A stretch of 14,456 nucleotides of DNA. Source: DASVLX01 sp036384655. GTDB lineage: Bacteria > Actinomycetota > Actinomycetes > Mycobacteriales > Pseudonocardiaceae. Position numbers and translations under genes: made by a program. Under the pieces are notes generated by a model, which worked only from the letters and a program-made list of their open reading frames with translations, did not search any database and had not been told where the DNA came from. The stretch covers positions 1-14,456 of the forward strand of contig DASVLX010000305.1 in NCBI GenBank assembly GCA_036384655.1, read 5' to 3'. Position 1 is the stretch's first letter; every line of letters starts with the position of its first letter. Shown here piece after piece: positions 1 through 5,661 of this stretch.

Positions 1-85
1 CCCCGCCACATCGGGTGGGGCATGCCCGGCCGAACCATGTCGTTACGGCAGTCGGGTTGGCGGACTGATCCGATCCGGCGAACGG
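1..85. other. Non-coding left edge, downstream of the binding-protein gene
   Basis: I see no gene here. An imperfect CCCC/GGGG inverted repeat at 1-20 and a GATCC direct repeat near 67-75 are the only structures. It could hold the terminator of the minus-strand lipoprotein gene, but no clear hairpin with a T-run is visible. Confidence 0.4.
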
Positions 86-1309
86 TCAGATCGTTCCGAC
101 GTAGACGATCTGATCGCCCTCCACCTTGTATCCGTAAACGGTCTTGGTTGTCAGCTCACCGGTGGAATCCCACTGGAAGTGCTTGCTCAGACCGTCGCCG
201 TTGTAGTTCTTGACGTAGTTCAGCAGAGCCGGGCGCGTCGTGCTACCCGCGTCGATACCCTTCAGCAGGACCGTGGCCGCGTCGTAGGCCTCCAGCGAGT
301 AGGTGCCGGGGGTCGCGCCGCCGTTGTCGGCCTTGTACTCGTCCGAGAACGAGGCCACCAGATCGCCGGGAACACATGGGCAGGTGAAGTACGAGTTCGA
401 CGCGGCGCTACCGGCCAGCTTGAGGAACTCGGGGTCCTTCACGCCGTCCGGGCCAACGAACAGACCGGTGTAACCCTTGTTGACCAGGCCCTGGTCCAGG
501 GTGGACGCGTCCGAGTAGTACCCGGAGTAGAAGACCGCCTGCGGGTTGGCGCTGACGATCTTGGAGACCGTCGAGGACAGATCCTTGTTGCCGGCCTGGA
601 TCTGGTCGTCGCAGGACGTGTCGTTGGCGCTGCCCAGCGCGGACTTGATCACGTTGGCCAGCCCGATGCCGTAGTCGGAGTCATCCTGGATGACGCAGAC
701 CTTGGACGCCTTGAGCGGGCCGGTGAGGAACTTGGCGGCCGCCTGCCCCTGCACGCTGTCCGGCGCCAGGCCACGGAAGAACGTGGTCCAGCCGTTCTGG
801 GTCAGGCCGACGTTGGTGGCGGCGGGGGTGATGTGCACCAGGCCGGCGGTCTGGAACAGACCACCGGTCGACTTCGACTCACCGGAGAACGGCAGTCCGA
901 CCACGCCGACGATCTTGGAGTCGCTGACCAGCTGGGTGACGACGCCCGGTGCCTGGTTCGGGTCGCCAACGGTGTCGAAGGTCTTGAGAGTGACCTGACA
1001 GTTGGGGTTGGCCTTGTTGTGCTCCTGGACCGCGGTCTTCACGCCGTCGAGGATGTTGATGCCCAACTGAGCGTTGGCACCGGTCTGGGCGCCCGCATAG
1101 GCAATCTCCGTGCCCTGCGGGCAGGTGGCCTTGCCTGTGTCGGCGGCTCTCGCGGCATCCGTCGGGACAGGAAGCTGAGTGACCTTCGGCAGGTTCACTC
1201 CACTGCTGCTGCTACTCGATGATGAACTTCCGTTGGCCGCACACGCGCCAAGGGCCAGCGCCAACGCGACTGCCACCGTGACCGAGCGCGCGAGTCTTGC
1301 TGCAGACAC
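86..1309 (-). CDS. Branched-chain amino acid type ABC transporter substrate-binding lipoprotein (LivK-like)
   Basis: This 407-residue extracytoplasmic solute-binding protein would capture an amino acid or similar small ligand for an ABC importer. A lipoprotein signal peptide is clear: a positively charged start, a hydrophobic stretch at about residues 9-20 and the lipobox LGAC with the lipidated Cys at 23. A run of nine serines (28-36) then forms a flexible tether. The rest matches the periplasmic-binding-protein type 1 fold of the Liv/Urt family, including AYAGAQTGANAQLG near the N-terminus and SLEAYDAATVLL near the C-terminus. Length is normal for the family. The GTG start at 1307-1309 is preceded by GGAGGTAACGG, which fixes it. 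No permease or ATPase gene lies in the window, so it is an orphan here or its partners lie to the left. The ligand cannot be told from sequence. Confidence 0.9.
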   Translation of the reverse strand: MSAARLARSVTVAVALALALGACAANGSSSSSSSSSGVNLPKVTQLPVPTDAARAADTGKATCPQGTEIAYAGAQTGANAQLGINILDGVKTAVQEHNKANPNCQVTLKTFDTVGDPNQAPGVVTQLVSDSKIVGVVGLPFSGESKSTGGLFQTAGLVHITPAATNVGLTQNGWTTFFRGLAPDSVQGQAAAKFLTGPLKASKVCVIQDDSDYGIGLANVIKSALGSANDTSCDDQIQAGNKDLSSTVSKIVSANPQAVFYSGYYSDASTLDQGLVNKGYTGLFVGPDGVKDPEFLKLAGSAASNSYFTCPCVPGDLVASFSDEYKADNGGATPGTYSLEAYDAATVLLKGIDAGSTTRPALLNYVKNYNGDGLSKHFQWDSTGELTTKTVYGYKVEGDQIVYVGTI

Positions 1310-1495
1310 CCGTTACCTCCCAATACCAACGACCGCCAGGCGCGGCGGTTGCCCCAGCGGGGCCTGGTGAGGTCAGCACGGTAACCATTGGGCAAACCTC
1401 TCGGCATGCCCAACTGTGTGACTGTGTCCACATCGAAACGAATGTAACCGGGCGTAACAGAAATATGACACAATTGATCAATACTCGGCGCACAG

Positions 1496-1509
1496 TGCGA
1501 CCGGTCGCA
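1496..1509. promoter_or_regulatory. 14-bp perfect palindrome, candidate operator
   Basis: TGCGACCGGTCGCA reads the same on both strands. It sits about 190 bases upstream of the lipoprotein start and next to the AT-rich putative promoter, as expected for a dimeric regulator's binding site. No regulator is assigned. Confidence 0.35.
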
Positions 1510-1535
1510 TTCAGTGCGTGAAGGCTACTCCAAAC

Positions 1536-1552
1536 GGCCGGTCAAGCCGGCC
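1536..1552. terminator. Short GC hairpin (6-bp stem, 5-nt loop)
   Basis: GGCCGG at 1536-1541 pairs with CCGGCC at 1547-1552 around TCAAG. There is no T-run, so it could be a weak terminator or only a chance palindrome in GC-rich DNA. Confidence 0.25.
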
Positions 1553-1635
1553 TTGAGAGTTGTCGACCGTTTCCGAGCGCTTGTCCACTCTCCCGGGCTG
1601 ATCATTTCCATGCTGATCTTGGTTCGGGCATGACA

Positions 1636-1672
1636 AGACCCCGGCGCGGTGAGAAATTCGCCGCCGGGGTCT
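1636..1672 (-). terminator. Terminator hairpin downstream of pdtaR
   Basis: AGACCCCGGCG (1636-1646) pairs perfectly with CGCCGGGGTCT (1662-1672), an 11-bp stem with a 15-nt loop. It starts 30 bases after the pdtaR stop codon. Flanking TGACAA and TTGTCA add an alternative outer pairing. The T-run is poor, which is usual for actinobacterial terminators. Confidence 0.7.
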
Positions 1673-1701
1673 GTTGTCAGTTAGTTGCTCAGCCCAGTTG
1701 T

Positions 1702-2310
1702 TCAGCCAAAGTTGTCGACGACAACCTGCGCGACGGCCTTCATCGTCGTGCGCCGGTCCATCGCGGTCCGCTGAATCCAGCGGAACGCCTCGGGCTCGGT
1801 CATGCCCTGCTTGGCCATCAGCAGGCCCTTCGCCCGCTCGATGGCCTTGCGGGCCTCCAGGCGGTCGCTGAGGGCGGCGACCTCGTTCTCCAACGCCTGC
1901 AGCTCGGAGAACCGGCTCACCGCGAGTTCGATCGCGGGAACCAGGTCGCGCTTGGCGAAGGGTTTGACGAGGTACGCCATGGCACCGGCATCGCGGGCGC
2001 GCTCCACCAGGTCACGCTGGCTGAACGCGGTCAGCATGACGACCGGGGCGATGCGCTTGCCAGCGATCGCCGCGGCGGCCTCAATGCCGTCCTGCTTGGG
2101 CATCTTGACGTCGAGAATGACCAGATCGGGGCGCAGATCCTCGGCGAGCGCGACGGCTTCCTCGCCGTCACCGGCTTCACCGACGACGTCATAGCCCTCT
2201 TCGCGCAACATCTCAATCAGATCGAGGCGGATGAGCGCCTCGTCCTCTGCGACGAGCACGCGACGTGCGGGCCTGGCCTCGAACTGGGCCTCGGCAGCCG
2301 ACTTGGTCAC
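1702..2310 (-). CDS. pdtaR: ANTAR-domain response regulator PdtaR
   Basis: A 202-residue two-component response regulator that would act as an RNA-binding transcription antiterminator. An N-terminal receiver domain (about residues 16-130) shows the acidic pair E22/D23, phospho-acceptor D67 in ILDVKMP, T94 in LTAFSQRD and K116 in YLVKPF. A coiled linker leads to a C-terminal ANTAR domain (about 138-199) with the typical ERAKGLLMAKQGMTEPEAF and RRTTM. It is very close, as I recall the sequence, to Mycobacterium tuberculosis Rv1626 (PdtaR), the partner of the kinase PdtaS. The open frame extends to 2388, but the GTG at 2308-2310 has AGGAGG with ideal spacing and leaves an N-terminus like that of PdtaR, so I use it. 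No kinase gene is adjacent, as usual for this orphan-located regulator. A terminator follows it. Confidence 0.93.
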   Translation of the reverse strand: MTKSAAEAQFEARPARRVLVAEDEALIRLDLIEMLREEGYDVVGEAGDGEEAVALAEDLRPDLVILDVKMPKQDGIEAAAAIAGKRIAPVVMLTAFSQRDLVERARDAGAMAYLVKPFAKRDLVPAIELAVSRFSELQALENEVAALSDRLEARKAIERAKGLLMAKQGMTEPEAFRWIQRTAMDRRTTMKAVAQVVVDNFG

Positions 2311-2460
2311 CGGGGGCCTCCTGTTGCACACCGTGATCAGCACTGGTCGGGATTCGGAACCTGAAGAATACCGTCCGCAGACGATCAACGACGGCTCAGG
2401 GGGCGGAAAATATAGGTGCGCTAGGACACTCTGCTGCCGACAAGCCGCTGGTCATCACCC

Positions 2461-2502
2461 GTCCAGCCGGCCGCCGGGCACCGTACGACCGTACGGCTGG
2501 AC
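2461..2502. promoter_or_regulatory. Nested inverted repeats upstream of pdtaR
   Basis: GTCCAGCC (2461-2468) is the reverse complement of GGCTGGAC (2495-2502). Inside lies CCGTAC-GACC-GTACGG (2481-2496), sharing two bases with the outer arm, so the two pairings compete. It lies 150-190 bases upstream of the pdtaR start and 90 bases upstream of the tRNA. It may be an operator or leader structure; no function is assigned. Confidence 0.3.
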
Positions 2503-2591
2503 GAATGGCGAACAAGTGGGAGCTGGATGGGCGACGCCGCGGGCACCGAGTACGATGCTTCGTGATCGCGTGACGGATGTCCGTCGATCCC

Positions 2592-2665
2592 GCCCACGTA
2601 GCCCAATCGGCAGAGGCAACGGACTCAAAATCCGTCCAGTGTGCGTTCGAGTCGCACCGTGGGCA
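2592..2665 (+). tRNA. tRNA-Leu(CAA), short variable loop, AICE integration target
   Basis: A complete cloverleaf can be drawn. The acceptor GCCCACG/CGTGGGC is perfect, the D-stem is GCC/GGC, the anticodon stem ACGGA/TCCGT encloses CTCAAAA (anticodon CAA, leucine codon UUG), and the T-arm GTGCG-TTCGAGT-CGCAC is perfect. The discriminator is A73 and CCA is not encoded. The variable loop is only five bases (CCAGT), whereas leucine tRNAs normally carry a long class II variable arm, so the isotype rests on the anticodon alone. TACGAT at 2551-2556 is a possible -10 box. The minus-strand integrase just downstream marks the tRNA 3' end as the attachment site. Confidence 0.85.
2627..2665 (+). other. 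Predicted attachment site (attL-type) at the tRNA 3' end
   Basis: Tyrosine-integrase AICEs usually recombine within the anticodon-to-3'-end part of a tRNA gene and restore it on integration. The integrase gene begins its 3' end 129 bases away and all element genes lie on that side. The matching direct repeat at the other end would be beyond the right edge, so the exact core cannot be defined here. Confidence 0.5.
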
Positions 2666-2682
2666 CTCCCCCGAGCACGTCA

Positions 2683-2721
2683 ATCGGCCCGCTACCTGCG
2701 TCAACGAGGTAGCGGGCCGAT
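2683..2721. terminator. Strong 15-bp hairpin just after the tRNA
   Basis: ATCGGCCCGCTACCT (2683-2697) pairs perfectly with 2707-2721 around a 9-base loop. An outer AGCAC/GTGCT pairing (2674-2678 with 2725-2729) extends it across a small internal loop. It begins 18 bases after the tRNA and may terminate the tRNA transcript. If the element boundary is at the tRNA 3' end, the hairpin belongs to the element and could equally be a recombination accessory structure or stop transcripts entering from the chromosome. Confidence 0.65.
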
Positions 2722-2730
2722 CTTGTGCTG

Positions 2731-2765
2731 TCCGGTTCAGTCCGGCCGTATCCGGTCGTGACCGG
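2731..2765. repeat. Four CCGG motifs phased at exactly 10 bp beside the attachment site
   Basis: TCCGG occurs at 2731, 2741 and 2751 and ACCGG at 2761, each 10 bases apart and so on one face of the helix. The array lies between the tRNA hairpin and the integrase stop codon, where arm-type integrase or excisionase sites are often found. A binding role is inference. Confidence 0.35.
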
Positions 2766-2793
2766 CCATCTGCGGGGAATACACGGGCACGTT

Positions 2794-4170
2794 CTAGCCG
2801 TCTTCGCCCAGGCCAAGGGCCTCGCCGATGCGTCGACGAGCCAGGTCCTCCTGCCCAGCGATGCACTGGGCGTACACGCGCAGGAGCACGGCGACACTGT
2901 GCCCGGCCCACTCCGCTACCTGCGTTGGTGGGACTCCACCGTTGAGCCAGGTCGACAGGCAGGCATGACGTAGGTCGTAGCCGCGACGGGCCAGAGGTGA
3001 GGCGTACTCATCGGCGCTGAGAGCGGTCTTACGAGCAAGCCGCCAGGCGCGGCTAGAGGTGCTCTCCGAGAGCTGACCGGTCTCCCGTTCACCCCGGAAC
3101 AAGTAGCCGTCGGCATCGGTACCGAACTGCTCCAAGTGCTCATGGAGTATCCGGGTGAGCGGGGGCACACACGGCACCGGACGTGTGTCGCCGCGTTCTC
3201 GGTGCTTGAGTTGCCGTCGGTCGCGCCGGGTACCGGTGTCGCTCCAAGATGCACCGGTCTCAGGTGCAGACTCCCACAGCAACAGTTCTCCCCAACCATC
3301 CGAGGGAATAGCCAGGTCCTGCTTGCGCAGATTGACAGCCTCGCCAGGCCGGAGACCTGCGTAGTACATGACGGCGAAGTAGGCTACCAATCGAAGTCCG
3401 CTCGGCTTTTGCTCCCTGACTGCCGCCAACAGTCGCCGGGCTTGATCTTGGTTGACCACAACTCGCTTGTCGACCACCTTCACGGGCTTGGGCACCTTCC
3501 ATTTGATCAGTTTGAGAGGATTTACCGCCACAAGGTTTCTCTCCTTCGCGTATTCTCCGACGTTGTAGAGAACCGCCCGTTTGCGCCGCACAACCGAGGG
3601 CGCCGCTGAGGTCCCATCAAGCTTGGATGACAGGAGCGTGAGCACTCCGCGCACCTCTGCTGGCTCTGCCAGCGCCGAGACCGGCCGAGTGTGGCTCTTG
3701 ACCCAGTTCAGGGCAGCGTCGATATCGGCAGGCATCGCCACCTTGCCTCGACGGTTCAAGTTGAACGCCCATCCGTTCAGGGCACGACGGATCAGCTTGT
3801 CATCGGGCTTACCGCGCAGTGTCGAAAACATCTGCGGCGTCACTGTGGTCAGGGTTTCTGCGACCCCCTTTCGTGAGTTCCCCGCCGAGATTGGCCACTT
3901 CATGTCAACGTACGCGCAGGCGAAGTCAAACCAGCTCATGTCGTTTTTCGCACGAACAGCGGAAACTGACTGCCCGGTCGTCCTGTCGAACGCCTCCCCC
4001 TTCCGCGCCGCGCCAATCAGACCAGACCGGAAGCTCTCTGCCAACGCTCGTGTCGTAAAGGTGCGCTGGAATTCGTGCCCCTCAACCGACCATCGAACCG
4101 TGTAGGTCGCCTTCTTCTGTCCGTGATTGACGCGGAGTTTCCAGATTCGAACATCGAATGTCGTATCCAT
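2794..4170 (-). CDS. int: Tyrosine site-specific integrase of the AICE
   Basis: A 458-residue tyrosine recombinase that would integrate and, with the excisionase, excise the element at the tRNA gene. An N-terminal arm-binding-like region and a SAM-like core-binding region (about 150-230) lead to the catalytic domain. Catalytic residues visible are R274 (AGLRPGE), R401 (YDLRHACLSTWL), H424 (EWAGHS) and nucleophile Y433 (RVYAQ). The usual first His of the HxxR box is Tyr398; as I recall, YDLRH is common in actinobacterial AICE integrases, so I do not read it as damage. The start codon at 4168-4170 overlaps the excisionase stop by one base (TGATG), implying translational coupling. The gene is noticeably AT-richer than the rest of the element (50% GC in 3481-3540 against 75% in 6301-6360). 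Confidence 0.93.
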   Translation of the reverse strand: MDTTFDVRIWKLRVNHGQKKATYTVRWSVEGHEFQRTFTTRALAESFRSGLIGAARKGEAFDRTTGQSVSAVRAKNDMSWFDFACAYVDMKWPISAGNSRKGVAETLTTVTPQMFSTLRGKPDDKLIRRALNGWAFNLNRRGKVAMPADIDAALNWVKSHTRPVSALAEPAEVRGVLTLLSSKLDGTSAAPSVVRRKRAVLYNVGEYAKERNLVAVNPLKLIKWKVPKPVKVVDKRVVVNQDQARRLLAAVREQKPSGLRLVAYFAVMYYAGLRPGEAVNLRKQDLAIPSDGWGELLLWESAPETGASWSDTGTRRDRRQLKHRERGDTRPVPCVPPLTRILHEHLEQFGTDADGYLFRGERETGQLSESTSSRAWRLARKTALSADEYASPLARRGYDLRHACLSTWLNGGVPPTQVAEWAGHSVAVLLRVYAQCIAGQEDLARRRIGEALGLGEDG

Positions 4171-4358
4171 CAGGCTACTTCCTCCAGGCTGTCGAGCCAG
4201 CGGTCCACTTCGGTGCGCCGAATTCGAATTTCTCCGTTGGGGAGCTTGATGCAGCGTGGGGCCTTTCCCTTAGCACGCCAGTCGTAGAACGTTGAGCGCG
4301 CGATCTCCAGTTCGTCACAGAACTGGGCGATGGTGAGGCGTTCGCACGGTTTAGTCAT
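4170..4358 (-). CDS. xis: Excisionase / MerR-like helix-turn-helix protein
   Basis: A 62-residue DNA-binding protein that likely serves as the recombination directionality factor. Nearly the whole length is a winged helix-turn-helix of the excisionase (HTH_17) type: LTIAQFCDELEIARSTFYDW is the helix-turn-helix, GKAPRCIKLPNGEIRIRRTE the wing and VDRWLDSLEE the last helix. The ATG at 4356-4358 follows GGAGGTACGCC, which fixes the start. It is transcribed with the integrase. The iteron block directly upstream probably contains its promoter, so its expression may depend on whatever binds there. Confidence 0.88.
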   Translation of the reverse strand: MTKPCERLTIAQFCDELEIARSTFYDWRAKGKAPRCIKLPNGEIRIRRTEVDRWLDSLEEVA

Positions 4359-4370
4359 GGCGTACCTCCA

Positions 4371-4520
4371 GGTGTGGGCGTGACAGGTTGGGTCGGGGTG
4401 TCACGGCGGGTGTCACGGCTGTTGTTCCTGGTCAGGGGCTTGCCGTGACAGGCGTGACAGGCGTGACAGTTCGGGGGGTGTCTCGGTGTCACGGCTGCTG
4501 TCGGGTGGTAGGTGCCGTCG
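4371..4520. repeat. Iteron block, direct repeat copy 1 (intergenic)
   Basis: These 150 bases repeat at 4561-4723 with an exact offset of 190 over the first 130 bases and only a few substitutions. Seven CGTGACA motifs (either strand) lie at 4379, 4399, 4411, 4444, 4453, 4462 and 4487; three of them form a tandem 9-bp repeat. It preserves a broken copy of the 3' end of the neighbouring ATPase gene, with a 13-base gap that shifts the frame. A Rep-binding origin (oriV) or an operator for xis-int are the plausible roles. Confidence 0.85.
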
Positions 4521-4560
4521 ACCGGTACCGGACTGGCCATCTCGACTCCCCTCGGGTGGT

Positions 4561-4723
4561 GGTGTGGGCGTGACAGGTTGGGTCGGGGTGTCACGGCAGG
4601 TGTCACGGCTGTTGTTCCTGCTCAGGGGCCTGCCGTGACAGGCGTGACAGGCGTGACAGTTCGGGGGGTGTCTCGGTGTCACGGCAGGTGTCGGGGTCGT
4701 CTGTCGGGTGGTAGGTGCCGTCG
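4561..4723. repeat. Iteron block, direct repeat copy 2 (inside the ATPase 3' end)
   Basis: This is the parent-like copy. Seven further CGTGACA motifs lie at 4569, 4589, 4601, 4634, 4643, 4652 and 4677. The three tandem 9-bp units at 4634-4658 are read in frame as Leu-Ser-Arg repeats in the ATPase tail, and the ATPase stop codon itself falls inside the motif at 4601-4607. Confidence 0.85.
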
Positions 4724-5661
4724 GTGGCGGCTCGGAGTTGGCCGGCGTCGACCATCCGGCGCAGGTAGGAGCGGACGTTGCCGGATTCCATGGCGAGTCC
4801 GGCGGCGATATCGCGCGGTTTTCGGCCGGGGTTGTCGCGGACGTATCGGGAGATTTGGGCGCGGGTGTCGTGCATGAGGTGTTCCTCGGCCGGGCCGTCG
4901 AGGATTTCCCAGGCGCCGGCGTCGGCGTTGAAGGTCATGGCGTAGTCGTTTTCTTCGACGTCGCGGCCGGTGACGTGCAGAACGCCGTCGGCCTGCGCCC
5001 GGCCGCGTTCCAGCACCAACACGGCGTCGGCGGCACCGGCCAGGCCGTTGGTGCCGGACACGGTGGCCAGGAAGTCCTCGGCGGCGGCCTTACGAACGTG
5101 GTGGATTAGCAGCACCGGGACGGCGTAGGCGTCGGCCAGCCGCTTGATGTGGCTGATAGCGGCGTAGTCGGCTTCGTAGGCCGACACCCCCGGCGCCGGG
5201 TGTCCCCGGACTTTGGTGAATACGTCGATGACCACGAGTCGGGCGCCGGGGTGCTCGTCCAACCAGCCGCCGATGTACTCGACACCGCCGGTGGGCAGGG
5301 CCGGGCAGTAGGTGTCCAGGGTCAGCCCGGCCGGCGCGGGCCGGCCGGCCAGCACCCTGCGTAGCCGAGCCTGCAACCGGCGCGGGGTGTCCTCCAGGGC
5401 GAGGTAGAGCACCGGGCCGGGGTCGACGTCGATGCTGCCGAGGGCGGGGTCACCGCCGGCGATGGCGACGCCGAGGTTGAGTGACAGCCACGACTTACCG
5501 ACCTTCGGGGGGCCGGCCAGCAGGTTGACGCCCTCGGCGATCAGCCCAGGCACCGCCCAGGTCGGCTCGGGAAACGACATGGCCATCAGCTCGTCGGCGG
5601 TCCACGACGTGACCGGCCGTTCGGGCACGGCGTACAGCGGTGGCCGTTCGGGTGCGCTCAT
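4603..5661 (-). CDS. RecA-fold replication ATPase (AAA_25/RepA-like helicase)
   Basis: A 352-residue P-loop ATPase, probably the replicative helicase or initiator partner of the adjacent primase-polymerase. Walker A is GPPKVGKS at residues 50-57 and Walker B LVVID at 142-146; LIHHVRK near 185-191 and a later SGTNGLAGAAD segment fit the RepA/DnaB-like RecA fold found in plasmid and phage replication proteins. A C-terminal winged helix (about 266-315) looks DNA-binding. The last ~35 residues are a low-complexity tail with three Leu-Ser-Arg units, encoded by iterons. The start at 5659-5661 overlaps the primase stop by one base (TGATG). I infer that it and the primase form the replication module; an older alternative would be a KaiC/RadA-like ATPase of other use. 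Confidence 0.85.
   Translation of the reverse strand: MSAPERPPLYAVPERPVTSWTADELMAMSFPEPTWAVPGLIAEGVNLLAGPPKVGKSWLSLNLGVAIAGGDPALGSIDVDPGPVLYLALEDTPRRLQARLRRVLAGRPAPAGLTLDTYCPALPTGGVEYIGGWLDEHPGARLVVIDVFTKVRGHPAPGVSAYEADYAAISHIKRLADAYAVPVLLIHHVRKAAAEDFLATVSGTNGLAGAADAVLVLERGRAQADGVLHVTGRDVEENDYAMTFNADAGAWEILDGPAEEHLMHDTRAQISRYVRDNPGRKPRDIAAGLAMESGNVRSYLRRMVDAGQLRAATDGTYHPTDDPDTCRDTETPPELSRLSRLSRQAPEQEQQP

Larger units (their letters stand above)
1310..1630. promoter_or_regulatory. Upstream region of the binding-protein gene, AT-richer, with candidate operator
   Basis: No believable gene lies in these 320 bases. The minus-strand promoter of the lipoprotein gene should be here. An AT-rich island at about 1456-1485 (with TTGATC and CATATT on the minus strand) stands out from the surrounding GC-rich DNA, but I cannot assign -10 and -35 boxes with confidence. 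A perfect palindrome at 1496-1509 and a hairpin at 1536-1552 are listed separately. Confidence 0.45.

Noticed and set aside
179..1222. 347-residue plus-strand open frame
   Set aside because: Antisense to the lipoprotein gene, which has a lipobox and an SD.
2311..2388. Upstream extension of pdtaR to 2388
   Set aside because: The added 26 residues do not resemble the family and would include the AGGAGG that fits the GTG at 2310.
4355..4682. Small Cys/His-rich open frames between xis and the ATPase
   Set aside because: They are other-frame readings of the duplicated iteron block and lack ribosome sites; the CHACHACH pattern comes from the 9-bp repeat.
4371..4723. CRISPR array
   Set aside because: There are only two long copies, the repeated short motifs occur in both orientations with irregular spacing, and there are no unique spacers or cas genes.
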